Positions 26,501 through 35,579 of a stretch of 64,000 nt of DNA are shown here, piece by piece (within the stretch, counting starts at the first letter, position 1; every line of letters starts with the position of its first letter). Where the stretch lies: the NCBI RefSeq assembly GCF_022213065.1, contig NZ_JAKLJA010000014.1:100568-164567 (forward strand), written 5' to 3'. This stretch comes from Paraburkholderia tagetis (GTDB taxonomy: Bacteria > Pseudomonadota > Gammaproteobacteria > Burkholderiales > Burkholderiaceae). The notes under the pieces were generated by a model. The model was not told the DNA's origin, searched no databases, and saw only the letters and a program-made list of their open reading frames with translations. The position numbers were made by a program, and so were the translations under genes.

Positions 26501-28005
26501 CCGAGATCGGGCGCGGCCTGGCCTCGCTCGGCATCAGCGATCTGAACGCGCGCGCGGCGTTCAGCGGCGGCAACCGGCTCACGCTCACGGCGCGCGCGAA
26601 GGCGAGCCGCGTGGGCGTGCTCGACATCGACGCGAACACCACGCTCGTGCCGCGCGACGGCATGCTCACGGTGGCCGACGAAGCGCCGCTCGGCGGCACG
26701 ATCAAGGCGAATGTGCCTTCGCTCAAGACCACCGGCGGCCTGCTCGGTCCGAGCTATCTGCTCGACGGCCATCTCGCGCTGGACCTCGCACTGGGCGGCA
26801 CTGTTGCGAAGCCGAACCTCACGGGCTCGCTCGTTGGCGACGGCATTTCCGCGACCGTCGTCGATCAGGGGCTGGAGCTCAAGGACGGCGTGATCCGCAT
26901 CGCGCTCTCGAAGAATCTCGTCGACTTCCAGCAGGTCGAGTTCCACGGCGCGACGAGCGGCACGCTGCGCGCGACGGGCCGCGTGGCGCTCGACAATGCC
27001 GAGCCCGATCTCACCGCGAACATCATCGCGGACAAGCTCGAGCTGTTTGCTTCACCCGACCGCAAGCTGTCGCTTTCGGGCAGCGCGAGCATCGCCAATG
27101 GCGGGCATCTGGGCGGCATGCAGATCGACGGCAAGTTCACCGTCGACCGCGCGCGCTTCGACATGCCGGAGTCGGCCGCGCCCGCGCTCGGCGACGACGT
27201 CGTGATCGTGCGCCCCGACGGCACGACGACGGGCGGCACGCCGCCGCCCATCGAAGAGACGGCGTCGAAAAAGCCCGCGCCGCGCTTTGCGCCGCGCTCG
27301 AACATCGCCATCAGCCTCGGGCGCGACTTCCGTTTCCACGGGCAGGGCGCGGATCTCGGTCTTGCCGGCACGATCACCGTGACCAGTGCGCCGGACGTGC
27401 CGCTGCGCGCGGTCGGCAACGTGCGGGTGACCGAAGGCTCCACTTACACGGCGTTCGGCACCAAGCTCAACATCGAGAACGGCTTCTTCACCTTCAACGG
27501 GCCGGTCGGCAATCCGGGCATCAACATTCTCGCGATGAAGCGCAACCAGCAGGTGGAGGCGGGCGTGCAGGTCACGGGCACGATCCAGGCGCCGGTGGCG
27601 AAGCTCGTCTCCGAGCCGAACGTGCCCGACAGCGACAAGCTTTCCTGGCTCCTGTTCGGTCACGGCACCGACCAGGGCAACAACGTCGGCCAGCAGAACG
27701 CGATGACGACGGCGCTCGCGCTGCTCGGCAGCGCGCAGGGCAAGCGCATCGCGCAGAGCATCGGTCTCGACGAATTCTCGATCGGGCGCAGCGAGGTGGG
27801 CCTCACCGACCCGGAAGTCGTGATGCTCTCCAAGGTCCTTACCGAACGGGTTGTGCTTGGCTACGAACAGGGCCTGCAGTCGGCCGCGAACGCGATCAAG
27901 CTCACGCTCAACCTCACTCGCTACTGGTCCGTGGCCGCTTATGGCGGCACGTTCTATGGCGCCGACGTTCTCTATACGCGGCGCTTCGATCGCATCAAGT
28001 GGTAG
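23509..28005 (+). CDS. tamB: Translocation and assembly module TamB (AsmA-like, DUF490)
   Basis: A 1498-residue inner-membrane-anchored periplasm-spanning protein, partner of TamA. A cytosolic, Gly/Pro/Arg-rich tail of about 75 residues precedes one membrane helix (SLAWAVAAPVLIVALVAGLV), followed by a long beta-rich groove of AsmA-like repeats and the C-terminal DUF490/TamB domain (about 1150-1498) ending YGGTFYGADVLYTRRFDRIKW. Two oddities are a 13-base run of G at 23580-23592 in the tail and a low-complexity insertion around 25280-25510 (ALNP and Thr/Gln-rich repeats). The length is slightly above E. coli TamB (1259). Confidence 0.94.
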   Translation: MSAHERLRCAGWLVPRMAFAAPSEGGGGPPSEPPRGGDGTGGTGGSNGANGAGGAGAPPSGEGREPDAPPPRRRRRVWKSLAWAVAAPVLIVALVAGLVYGVATTERGTAWAWRAAVKVMGGQLAGTLDGGTIATGLRLHDVSWRGKDGTTFAIDRASSQWALEIHEGRPWRFVLDYLHVGDVDARIVPSATTEPSSPMTLPGDLRLPLALEIRDVRVAKLTLHQGTSATEFSNFAFHGRSDGRHHEAAVEQLDTPYGALNASAKLDGVRPFALSGTLGYAGKVNNEDVQMNARLGGSLEALSAEIAASGMKLTGQAHLEAAPFAAVPLKRATLAFDHVNPQAFAPGAPLADLALRADLEPAQGGVKPFASEAASQAAASGAALASGASGASSAAPGHENPNAAGFTVAGTVSVVNAKPGAIDAHLLPLIDARTDVVLDAHTQRLSNLNVRLVKHATVTGGGVLSGRNGRFDLKVAALDLNALEGSVLPTQLAGPITVRLAGDAQSVALDLADPKAALRLQGKVTQDRARLAFNDVRLSSGAGHLDITGALKHDAHSSYTLKAVLTNFDPLALASQVPTRTSAAHKPVKPAAPTDAQRAAEKNALNPRRNLALNPAMNPALNPAQTSEQANAQNVARNTTQSATQSATQATKQTATPKTAPRKSAPKAPARRIVARVNGTLNASGMLAPTFTTKAQFKLGPSVYDNLPLSGEGLVQLAGSRILPSRANLSVAGNTVDLQGSFGVRGDRLRFRVDAPQLDRLGFGVAGQLAASGDLTGTFAHPDVTLDYKAANVVIGENRVGHAEGRAEAHDGANGALAFSADASGIAVAGVDITTLSARLSGTRAKHALTASAKGKVQGQPIDFAVAANGKLSDTREGTRWDGTLTQLENRGVPGVKLEAPVTVSAGPGKVTLGAARIAAIGASLDLKSFDLDHGRIRSAGTLTNVSVARIMQLRQQFTGVPSTLKSDLVFDGDWDFSIGQSASGYVQVKRRSGDITTEIGRGLASLGISDLNARAAFSGGNRLTLTARAKASRVGVLDIDANTTLVPRDGMLTVADEAPLGGTIKANVPSLKTTGGLLGPSYLLDGHLALDLALGGTVAKPNLTGSLVGDGISATVVDQGLELKDGVIRIALSKNLVDFQQVEFHGATSGTLRATGRVALDNAEPDLTANIIADKLELFASPDRKLSLSGSASIANGGHLGGMQIDGKFTVDRARFDMPESAAPALGDDVVIVRPDGTTTGGTPPPIEETASKKPAPRFAPRSNIAISLGRDFRFHGQGADLGLAGTITVTSAPDVPLRAVGNVRVTEGSTYTAFGTKLNIENGFFTFNGPVGNPGINILAMKRNQQVEAGVQVTGTIQAPVAKLVSEPNVPDSDKLSWLLFGHGTDQGNNVGQQNAMTTALALLGSAQGKRIAQSIGLDEFSIGRSEVGLTDPEVVMLSKVLTERVVLGYEQGLQSAANAIKLTLNLTRYWSVAAYGGTFYGADVLYTRRFDRIKW
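23580..23592 (+). repeat. Run of 13 G within the tamB N-terminus
   Basis: Thirteen consecutive G bases spanning the end of a GAG codon and four GGG codons, about 25 codons after the tamB start. A slip of one base would shift the frame and stop translation early. Confidence 0.9.
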
Positions 28006-28046
28006 CGCGTGTGGGCACGCGCTGGAGGGGGTGAAGGGCGCGGGCT

Positions 28047-29630
28047 CTAGTGCGCTTCGGGGGGCTGGCGGGCTCGGGCGGCTGCACTGGCCGTGCCGGC
28101 GCTATCGCTGCCAGCGGCACCATCGGCACCATCGGCACCATCGGCACCATCGGCGGGCGCGCCGTCGTGCCGCGACTCGGCCGCGGCCTTCGCCAGATCC
28201 GCCGCGCGCTGCGCCGCACCGTCCCAGCCGCCGCCCAGCGCATAGAACACCGCGACCTGATCGGCGGCCACCTCACCCGAGGCGTTGACGAATTGCTGCT
28301 CGGCCTGCGCAAGCGACTTTAGCGCGGTGAGCACATCCAGATACGGCACCGCGCCATGCCGATGCAACTGAGTCGCCTGATCGAACGCCTTGCGGCTCAG
28401 GTCGCGGGCCTGGCGCAGTTGCGCGTGCCGATCGAGCTGGCGCGCGTAGCTGTCGAGCGCGGTCCCGGTTTCCTTGAGTGCATTGAGCACCGTGTTGTCA
28501 TATTGGGTTTTTGCGAGATCGGCGCTTGCACCGGCTGCGCGGATCTTCGCTTTCGCGACCGCGACGTTCGGGAAGGTCCAGTTGATGACGGGCCCGAGCG
28601 TCCACGTGCGGCCGGTGGTGCTGAACGTGTTGCTCAGGTTCGAGCCGCTGAAGCCGAACGATGCGCCCAGGCTGATGTCCGGGTACAGGTCGGCCGTCGC
28701 CACGCCGATGTTTGCGGTCGCCGTTGCCAGCGCCCGCTCGGCTTGCGCGATGTCGGGACGTCGCCGCAGTAACGCGAGGCCGTCGCCGACGGGGAGCGGC
28801 TGGGCGAGCGTCGGTGGCGCCTGGCATTGCGCGGCCTCGGGGGGATACTTGTCGGGCTGTCGGCCGAGCATGACCGCGAGCGCATAGAGTGCGGCCGTGC
28901 GTTGCGCTTCCAGCGCCGGCAGTTGCGCGCGGTTGCTTTCGAGCAGGGCTTGCGTGCGGGTCACGTCGAGCTCGCTCGTGGCGCCGTGGCGGGCGAGGCG
29001 TTGCGTGGCGTCGAGCATGTCCTGATCGACCTGCACGGTGCGCTTTGCCGCGGCAATCGCCGCATTGGCCTGGCAAGCGCCAACGTAATAGCCAACCGTG
29101 CTGGCCGCAACGCGGATTTGCGTGGCGGCGAACGCGAACTGCTGCTCCTCCACGCTCGCCGATGCGGATTCGATCGAGCGCCGCACGCGCCCGAAGAGAT
29201 CGAGCTCATAAGAGGCGCCGATTGACGCATTGATGGCGTTGAACACCAGCAGGACCGGTGAGCCGTATATCCAGTTGCGCTGGCGTCCGCCGTTCAGGTC
29301 CACGTTCGTCTGGGGCAATTGCGCGGCTTTTGCCTGGTCGAGTATCGATTGCGTCGCCTCGATGCGCGTGGCGGCCGCGCGCAGATCGCGGTTCTCGCGC
29401 AGCGCCTCGGCGACGTAGCCATCGAGCACGGGGTCGCCGTAGAGCTGCCACCACGGCCCCGGCGGCGATTGCGGCGAGAACGCCTTGTCGCGCGCCGCAT
29501 CGAGTGTCGCCGAGGTGGCGGCGGGAGCGTGGTAGTCGGGACCGACGGGGTGCAGCAGCGAGCAGCCGCTCGCAAGCGCGCAGGCAGCGGCGAGCGCGGC
29601 GTAACGCGGCACGAGGCGGGCGGCGCTCAA
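28047..29630 (-). CDS. Efflux outer-membrane factor lipoprotein (NodT/OprM family)
   Basis: TolC-like outer-membrane channel subunit for a tripartite pump. The 527-residue protein has a lipoprotein signal with lipobox LASGC (C23), HPVGPDYHAP after it, and two OEP repeats with WWQLYGDPVLDGYVAEALRE and RRRPDIAQAERALATATANI, both typical of the NodT family. The start is a TTG at 29630 sharing 4 bases with the stop of the upstream fusion-protein gene (TTGA). The C-terminus ends in a GADGADGADGA run encoded by four 9-bp repeats. It is the last gene of the efflux operon. Confidence 0.93.
   Translation of the reverse strand: MSAARLVPRYAALAAACALASGCSLLHPVGPDYHAPAATSATLDAARDKAFSPQSPPGPWWQLYGDPVLDGYVAEALRENRDLRAAATRIEATQSILDQAKAAQLPQTNVDLNGGRQRNWIYGSPVLLVFNAINASIGASYELDLFGRVRRSIESASASVEEQQFAFAATQIRVAASTVGYYVGACQANAAIAAAKRTVQVDQDMLDATQRLARHGATSELDVTRTQALLESNRAQLPALEAQRTAALYALAVMLGRQPDKYPPEAAQCQAPPTLAQPLPVGDGLALLRRRPDIAQAERALATATANIGVATADLYPDISLGASFGFSGSNLSNTFSTTGRTWTLGPVINWTFPNVAVAKAKIRAAGASADLAKTQYDNTVLNALKETGTALDSYARQLDRHAQLRQARDLSRKAFDQATQLHRHGAVPYLDVLTALKSLAQAEQQFVNASGEVAADQVAVFYALGGGWDGAAQRAADLAKAAAESRHDGAPADGADGADGADGAAGSDSAGTASAAARARQPPEAH
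28116..28151. repeat. Four tandem 9-bp repeats GGCACCATC
   Basis: Four exact copies of GGCACCATC code for the Gly-Ala-Asp tail of the outer-membrane factor. In-frame expansion or contraction would only change tail length. Confidence 0.85.
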
Positions 29631-30685
29631 GATGCGGCTCCAGCATGCGCGGCGGAGGCGGGAATCGCGGCCGCGCCGCTTGCGACCCGAGCTGCGTCAG
29701 AGGCGCCGCCGCTTGTGCCAGGCGTGCCAAGTGTGCCGGGCGTGCCGGGCGTGCCCGGTGCAGCCACTGCGCCCGGCGCGCTCTTGCTCGTGGGAAGCTT
29801 GCCGTCCTGGCCGCGCTGCCGGTCCGGCCCGAGGACGACGACCGTGGCCGTGCGCCCGGGCACCAGCGCGTCGCTCACGTATTGAGGGTCGAGCTTCACG
29901 CGCACGGGAATGCGCTGAGCGAGCCGCACCCACGCGAAGTTGGGGCTGATGCTCGGCAACAGGTTGCGGCCGATGCTCGTATCCGAATCATTCACCGCGC
30001 TGGTGATGCTCGCGACGTGACCATAGAGCAGCTTGTCGTCGCCCATCAACTGCACCTGTGCGCGGTCGTCCACATGCACGTGCTTCAGGCGCGTTTCCTG
30101 GAAATAGCCCTCGACGCGCAGCGAATCCAGATCGACGAGCGCCATCATGCCTTGGCCCGGCGTCGCGAACGCGCCCGGCCGCAGGTCCACATACGAGACG
30201 ATGCCGCTGACCGGCGCGCGCACGCTCGAGCGCTTGAGGTCGAGATTGGCCGATGCCAGCGCCGCGCGAGCCTGATCGACGGCTGCGCGCGCATTGCGCA
30301 ATTCGCTGTCCGACTGGTCGATGGCCTGCTGCGCGACGAGCCCGCGCAGTCCGCGGTTGCGGCTTGCCTGTTGCTGCGCATAGACGAGCGCGGCCTGGGC
30401 GCTTTCGAGGTTCGCGCGTGCGCGCTCGACCGCGATCGTGAAGCGCTCGGTATCCACCTGGAACAGCAGGTCGCCCTTGTTCACGCGCTGGTCGGCGGCG
30501 ACGTGCACGTTCGTGATGATGCCGCTCACGTCCGTGGTGACGCCAATGACGTCGGCCCGCACGTGGCCATTGCGGGTGCGAGGGTCGAGTGCGTAGTAAG
30601 TCCAGACGTACCAGATGGCACAGAGCGCGGCGATGATGGCGGCAGCCATCGCCGCAATGCGGGCGATTCGAGGAATCCAGCTCAT
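29627..30685 (-). CDS. aaeA: HlyD/EmrA/AaeA-type membrane fusion protein
   Basis: Periplasmic adaptor linking the FUSC-type inner-membrane pump to the outer-membrane factor. The 352-residue protein has one N-terminal membrane helix (about 10-30), a biotinyl-lipoyl-like half DVSGIITNVHVAADQRVNKG DLLF, a helical hairpin (about 75-155), the second half SSVRAPVSGIVSYVDLRPG, and a beta-barrel. Start MSWIPRIARI at 30685. The last 50 residues are a low-complexity Ala/Gly/Pro/Thr tail with GTPG repeats not found in the family core. The operon order FUSC-DUF1656-HlyD matches aaeB-aaeX-aaeA. Confidence 0.9.
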   Translation of the reverse strand: MSWIPRIARIAAMAAAIIAALCAIWYVWTYYALDPRTRNGHVRADVIGVTTDVSGIITNVHVAADQRVNKGDLLFQVDTERFTIAVERARANLESAQAALVYAQQQASRNRGLRGLVAQQAIDQSDSELRNARAAVDQARAALASANLDLKRSSVRAPVSGIVSYVDLRPGAFATPGQGMMALVDLDSLRVEGYFQETRLKHVHVDDRAQVQLMGDDKLLYGHVASITSAVNDSDTSIGRNLLPSISPNFAWVRLAQRIPVRVKLDPQYVSDALVPGRTATVVVLGPDRQRGQDGKLPTSKSAPGAVAAPGTPGTPGTLGTPGTSGGASDAARVASGAAAIPASAAHAGAAS

Positions 30686-30692
30686 GAAGTTC

Positions 30693-30962
30693 TCAAGTCG
30701 TGGTGGCCAGGCGCCATTGAGCATCTCGCAGCGCGCCGAACAAGGGGGTGAGCGTCGGCCCGCCGCACACGTACAGCAGCGCAGCGAGGATGACGAAATA
30801 GAGCGCGAGGTCGAAGACGTCGCGCAGGGCGATCAGCCGATAGAACCGCACGCGATCGAGCCCGCGCCGCACCAGGAAGAGCAGCGCGAATGCGGCGACC
30901 GCGGCGAACACCAGTGGCGGGATATAGACGCCGAACAGATTGACGTCCGCAGTCATGTTCAC
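30693..30962 (-). CDS. aaeX: DUF1656 (AaeX-like) small membrane protein
   Basis: An 89-residue protein with two membrane helices (about 8-30 and 50-68) and the DUF1656 start VNLFGVYIPPLVFAAVAAFA. Such proteins accompany aromatic-acid and fusaric-acid-type efflux pumps; the role is unknown. A GTG at 30962 overlaps the stop of the FUSC gene by 4 bp (GTGA), and an ATG lies two codons later. Coupled translation makes the GTG plausible. Confidence 0.88.
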   Translation of the reverse strand: MNMTADVNLFGVYIPPLVFAAVAAFALLFLVRRGLDRVRFYRLIALRDVFDLALYFVILAALLYVCGGPTLTPLFGALRDAQWRLATTT

Positions 30963-32995
30963 GATCTGGATTCCTCAACAAAGGGCCGGTCAAGGGGCGG
31001 ATCAAGGGACCGGTTAAAGGGCCGGTTGAAGGCGTCGAGCGCGACGCGCATCTCGACCAGCGCGCGCAAGGCCTGCGCGTTGGCGGCAGCAGCGCAGGCG
31101 GCGTCGCTGAACGCGGCTTCGAGCGCGGAAGGGAGCGGGACGGCATCGGGGCCGTTCGTACGCACCCGGCTTGCAAGGTACTCACGCAGCGTGTGCGCGG
31201 TCGCGTTGACGATCGTGCGCCGTTCGGCCTTCGTGCCGCCCCAGCGGCGCAACATGCCGAGCCCCGCGCCGATTCGCAGGACGCGCAAGGTCTGCATGCC
31301 GGGATCATCGGGTTGCGTTTCTTGCGAGGCGGGCTTGCGTGTCTGGATGACCATGAAGCGATCGAGCGTGCGCCACGCATGGCGACGCGTATCGGCACCG
31401 TGACGATCGCCTGTTTGCGTCATGTCGCGCACGCTCGATTTCACGAGCCATCGCACCGAAGCCGCGGCGGACGGCAACGGAATCAGGATGTTGGCGATTG
31501 CCGCGACCGCGATGCCGAGATACATCGCAATCACGCTGCCGAGCAGCGTATCGAACGTGGCGCCTGCCCCGTCGGAGCCGATTCTTAGCATGGCCATGGG
31601 CAGAATCGCGAACAGCACACCGCCCAGCTTGAGGATCTGGAATCCCAGCAGAAAGAGGGCAGGCAGGAGCACGAGCGCAAGCATGAAAAACGAGTCGACG
31701 GCGGGCAGCACCACGACCACATAAAACGCGACGATCGCCATCCCGATGCCGGTGATTTTCGCGATGGCTTTCATCAACAGCAGTGGCGCACTGGTCAGTG
31801 TGGCAACGGATATGAAGATCGCGCTTAGCAGCATGCCGAATGCCATCGTCGCGTCCCAGCCCGTCGCATTCCAGAGCGCGCCGAACAAGGCCATATGGAG
31901 TCCCACGCAAAGCGCGCCGCGCAGCGCGAACGCGCGGTCGACCTGGGCGAAGGTCGAGGGCGCCATGCGTGCACCGGGCGGCACCTGAACGTGCCCGGGC
32001 GCGGGCTGTCCGATCTGCGCGAGGGCGCGATGCATGAGCCGGTAGCCCGCGTAGATGCCGCGCAGGTAGCGCCGGTAGCAGAGCCTGACCGCAGCCGCGC
32101 GGTCGCGTGGGTCGATGGCGGCGGGCGGGCGCAGGCGCTGGCGCAGCGTGGCCGAGCGGGCGTCGTCGGCGCAGCCGGCCTCGATCCATTGCGCGAGCAG
32201 TTCGCGCGTGCCGATATCGTCGGGATGCGCCGCCGTGGCGCCGAACCTGCGGTCGAAGTCGCCTATCGACGAGAGCACGGGCACGATGCGGATGCCGCGC
32301 GTCACCAGCGACAAGAGCGCGCTACCGCGCTGCCAGCCGTAGCTCGATCCTTCGTAGCCCATGCCGTCGCCAAGCGGAGTCAATTGGAGCGTCTCCTGGA
32401 CGACCCGAGCAGGCAACTGATGGTCGATCGGCTGGCCGCGCAGGACGCCCACGGCGACCTGGCGCATGCCGTCGAGCCACTTGCGCGTGAGCGCGGACGC
32501 GTTCGCGAGACCGTCGCGCGGAAACAGCAGCGTGTCGACGAAGATCAGCGAGCACACGCCCACCATGACGTCCTCGATACGGTCGATCGCGCGCGTGAAC
32601 GCCTCGTCGGGCGTGGCCAGGCCGGGCATGGCGACCAGCAGGCAGGTGACGCCGCTCAGCAGGAACACGTAGAAGTCGGAGCGGCGGTGCCGGTTGGCGA
32701 GATACATGCCGGCCATCAGCGCGAGCGTGAGCCCGACCATGACCGCGGTGAGCGAGGTCGCGAACAGGATCGATACGGCCACCCCGATCGCGCCGCCGAT
32801 CAGGCTTCCGCTGACCATCTGCATGCCCTTCATGCGCAGCATGCCCGATTGCGACTGGGCCAGGATGTACACGCACATCATTGCCCAGTAGGGGAATTGC
32901 AGGTCCTGCCAGAACGCGATGCCCAGCGCGAGGATGGCTGCGAGGTACGTCTTGAGGGAGAAGAAAAACGGACTTGCAGTGAAGCGGCTATTCAT
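30959..32995 (-). CDS. aaeB: FUSC-family inner-membrane efflux transporter (AaeB-like)
   Basis: A 678-residue transporter of the fusaric-acid resistance/aromatic-acid exporter family. It has two halves, each with about five or six membrane helices (residues 10-160 and 370-520) joined by and ending in cytosolic domains. Typical segments are SLKTYLAAILALGIAFWQDL, YLANRHRRSDFYVFLLSGVT and WDATMAFGMLLSAIFISVAT. ATG 32995 is preferred to an upstream GTG (33001). The C-terminus contains FNRPFNRSLDPPLDRPF, encoded by short repeats. First gene of the pump operon; no dedicated LysR regulator is adjacent. Confidence 0.92.
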   Translation of the reverse strand: MNSRFTASPFFFSLKTYLAAILALGIAFWQDLQFPYWAMMCVYILAQSQSGMLRMKGMQMVSGSLIGGAIGVAVSILFATSLTAVMVGLTLALMAGMYLANRHRRSDFYVFLLSGVTCLLVAMPGLATPDEAFTRAIDRIEDVMVGVCSLIFVDTLLFPRDGLANASALTRKWLDGMRQVAVGVLRGQPIDHQLPARVVQETLQLTPLGDGMGYEGSSYGWQRGSALLSLVTRGIRIVPVLSSIGDFDRRFGATAAHPDDIGTRELLAQWIEAGCADDARSATLRQRLRPPAAIDPRDRAAAVRLCYRRYLRGIYAGYRLMHRALAQIGQPAPGHVQVPPGARMAPSTFAQVDRAFALRGALCVGLHMALFGALWNATGWDATMAFGMLLSAIFISVATLTSAPLLLMKAIAKITGIGMAIVAFYVVVVLPAVDSFFMLALVLLPALFLLGFQILKLGGVLFAILPMAMLRIGSDGAGATFDTLLGSVIAMYLGIAVAAIANILIPLPSAAASVRWLVKSSVRDMTQTGDRHGADTRRHAWRTLDRFMVIQTRKPASQETQPDDPGMQTLRVLRIGAGLGMLRRWGGTKAERRTIVNATAHTLREYLASRVRTNGPDAVPLPSALEAAFSDAACAAAANAQALRALVEMRVALDAFNRPFNRSLDPPLDRPFVEESRS

Positions 32996-33431
32996 GGACA
33001 CCGGAGAGTGAATTCATGCGAAGTGTGCTGTTGTGAAACGATTTCGCAAGAACGCTTTTCGCCGTGTCTGGAACGTTCGTGAAGTGCCTGGACGCTCGCT
33101 CTATCTATGCGGATCGATTCGGGAAATTTTAAAGGAGGGCTCTTGATCTTAAAATTGACTGCCTTGGTGATTATCAAATTAGATTCAGTATTCCAAATGA
33201 TTTTTGAGGTGGGCGGCTGTTTGTGCGCGGTGTGTCTTTCTCGTGTCCTGGTGACGTTCCGCTTTCACCTGTCCCGCCCGACACTGTTCCCGTGCCGGTG
33301 CCGCCAACCGATTGTCACAAGGCCGCGCAAATGCAAAACACCCCGCAGCGTAACGCGCCTGCGGGGTGTTTTTGCGTCTGCTTGCGAAGCGCTCCTCGGC
33401 GAGAGGGGGCTTAGCATGGTTGGGCGATGTC
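32996..33431. other. Spacer between efflux operon and metG
   Basis: 436 bp upstream of the efflux operon and downstream of metG. An AT-rich stretch at about 33115-33205, unusual for this genome, is the likely regulated promoter zone of the pump operon. The other identifiable element is the metG terminator at 33335-33373. No gene is supported. Confidence 0.5.
33335..33373 (-). terminator. Intrinsic terminator after metG
   Basis: Perfect 13-bp stem AAAACACCCCGCA / TGCGGGGTGTTTT with a 12-nt loop. It lies 60 bp beyond the metG stop. A/T runs on both sides mean it could act in either direction. Confidence 0.85.
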
Positions 33432-35579
33432 TTACCTCACCCGCATGCCCGGCTTCGCGCCGCTATGCGGCTCGAGAATATAAAGGCCCGGTTCGGCCTT
33501 CTCGTCGGCGGAGGAAGCCGCGAGCACCATGCCCTCCGAAAGCCCGAACTTCATCTTGCGCGGCGCGAGGTTCGCGACCATCACCGTGAGCTTGCCCTTG
33601 AGGTCTTCCGGCTTGTACGCGGAGCGGATGCCCGAGAACACATTGCGCGTGCGGCCTTCGCCCACGTCGAGCGTGAGTTGCAGCAGCTTGTCGGAGCCTT
33701 CCACGATGTTGCAATCGACGATCAGCGCCACGCGCAGGTCGATCTTCGCGAAGTCGTCGATGGAGATGACTTCGGGCGTTTCCGGCTCGGCCTTCTTTGC
33801 TTCCTTCGAAGCCTTCGACTTCTTGTTCGCGTCGGCAGCAGCGGCGGGCGCTTCGGTCGCCTGCAGCGAGTCGCGATTCGCGGCGAGCAGCGCTTCGATC
33901 TGCTTCGGGTCCACGCGCGTCATGAGGTGCTTGTACGCGTTGATCGGTTGTTGCGACGACAACGTCTTGCCCGCGTCGGCCCATGTGAGCGGCTCGATTG
34001 CGAGGAACTGCTCGACGCCCTCGGCGAGCGTGGGCAGCACGGGCTTGAGCGCAAGCGAAAGCAGGCGGAACGCTTCGAGACTCACGCTGCACGTCTCGTG
34101 CAGCGCCACGGCGTTGGCCAGATCCTTCGCCTGCTCCCACGGCTTGGCCGTATCGACGTAGGCGTTCACCGCATCGGCAAGCTCCATCGTGTGGCGCAGC
34201 CCGCGGCTATATTCGCGTGCTTCGTAGTTCGCGGCGATCTGCGGGATCGCGGTGCGCAACTGTTCGATGAGCGGATGGGTCATCGCGCTGTCCTGCACGC
34301 GGCCCTCGAAACGCTTGATGAGGAAGCCCGCCGCGCGGCTCGCGATGTTGATGTACTTGCCGACGAGGTCGCTGTTCACGCGCGCCTGGAAGTCTTCGAG
34401 ATTCAGGTCGAGGTCTTCCATCGAGCTGTTGAGCTTGGCCGCGAAGTAGTAGCGCAGCCACTCGGGGTTCAGGCCCGTGGTGACGTAGCTCTCAGCGGTG
34501 ATGAAGGTGCCGCGCGACTTCGACATCTTCGCGCCGTCCACCGTGAGGAAGCCGTGCGCGAACACGTTGGTGGGCGTGCGGTGGCCCGAGAACTGCAGCA
34601 TCGCCGGCCAGAACAGCGTGTGGAAGTACAGGATGTCCTTGCCGATGAAGTGGTACTGCTCGGTGTTCGTGTCGGGCTTGACCCATGTCTCGAAGTCGAG
34701 GCCGCGCTTCTCGCACAGGTTCTTGAAGCTCGCGTAATAACCGACGGGCGCGTCGAGCCACACGTAGAAGTACTTGCCGGGTGCGCCCGGAATCTCGAAG
34801 CCGAAGTACGGTGCGTCGCGCGAGATGTCCCAGTCGGCGAGCTTCGACTCGCCTGCGTCGCCCAGCCACTCGCGCATCTTGTTGGTGGCTTCGGGTTGCG
34901 CGAGACCGGCCACCCAGCCGCGCAGGAACTGCTCGCAGCGCGGGTCGGAGAGGCGGAAGAAGTAGTGCGTCGAGGTCTTGCGAATGGGCGTGGCGCCCGA
35001 GACCACCGAGTACGGATTCTTCAGGTCGGTGGGCGCATAGGTCGAGCCGCACACTTCGCAGCTGTCGCCGTACTGGTCCTTCGCGCCGCATTTCGGACAC
35101 TCGCCCTTGATGAAGCGGTCCGGCAGGAACATGTTCTTGACCGGGTCGTAGGCCTGCTCGATGTCGCGCGTCTCGATGAGGTCCGCTTCCTTGAGCGCCA
35201 GGTACACCGATTCCGAAAGCACGCGGTTCTCGTCGGAGTCCGTCGAGTAGTAGTTGTCGAACGAGACGCCGAAGCTGTCGAAGTCGCGCTTGTGCTCTTG
35301 CCAGACGCGCGCGATCAACTGCTGCGGCGTGAGGCCTTCCTTCTCGGCGCGCAGCATGACCGGCGTGCCGTGAGTGTCGTCGGCACCGACGTAATAGACC
35401 TCGTGGCCATGCATTCGCAGCGCGCGAACCCAGATGTCCGTCTGGATGTACTCGACCAGATGGCCGATGTGGATCTGCCCGTTGGCATAGGGCAAAGCAG
35501 ACGTGACGAGAATCTGGCGGCGGCCGCTTGGGGTAGCGTGCGCGCCGGCTGCAACGAGGTCGGTGGCGGGTGCGGACAT
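33432..35579 (-). CDS. metG: Methionyl-tRNA synthetase
   Basis: Charges initiator and elongator tRNA-Met. The 715-residue protein has TSALPYANGQIHIGHLVEYI (HIGH signature), a zinc knuckle with CPKCG and CEVCG, DGAKMSKSRGTF (KMSKS) near residue 350, an anticodon-binding helical domain, a Lys/Ala-rich linker (KKSKASKEAKKAE) and a C-terminal EMAP-type tRNA-binding domain (about 610-715, DFAKIDLRVALIVDCNIVEG). ATG 35579 gives MSAPATDLVAAGAHATPSGR before the catalytic core. Longer in-frame codons run back into an upstream leader/terminator and are not used. Confidence 0.97.
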   Translation of the reverse strand: MSAPATDLVAAGAHATPSGRRQILVTSALPYANGQIHIGHLVEYIQTDIWVRALRMHGHEVYYVGADDTHGTPVMLRAEKEGLTPQQLIARVWQEHKRDFDSFGVSFDNYYSTDSDENRVLSESVYLALKEADLIETRDIEQAYDPVKNMFLPDRFIKGECPKCGAKDQYGDSCEVCGSTYAPTDLKNPYSVVSGATPIRKTSTHYFFRLSDPRCEQFLRGWVAGLAQPEATNKMREWLGDAGESKLADWDISRDAPYFGFEIPGAPGKYFYVWLDAPVGYYASFKNLCEKRGLDFETWVKPDTNTEQYHFIGKDILYFHTLFWPAMLQFSGHRTPTNVFAHGFLTVDGAKMSKSRGTFITAESYVTTGLNPEWLRYYFAAKLNSSMEDLDLNLEDFQARVNSDLVGKYINIASRAAGFLIKRFEGRVQDSAMTHPLIEQLRTAIPQIAANYEAREYSRGLRHTMELADAVNAYVDTAKPWEQAKDLANAVALHETCSVSLEAFRLLSLALKPVLPTLAEGVEQFLAIEPLTWADAGKTLSSQQPINAYKHLMTRVDPKQIEALLAANRDSLQATEAPAAAADANKKSKASKEAKKAEPETPEVISIDDFAKIDLRVALIVDCNIVEGSDKLLQLTLDVGEGRTRNVFSGIRSAYKPEDLKGKLTVMVANLAPRKMKFGLSEGMVLAASSADEKAEPGLYILEPHSGAKPGMRVR

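Noticed and set aside
28116..28151. CRISPR-like repeat array
   Set aside because: Unit is 9 bp with no spacers and lies in frame within the outer-membrane factor gene; it is a simple tandem repeat.
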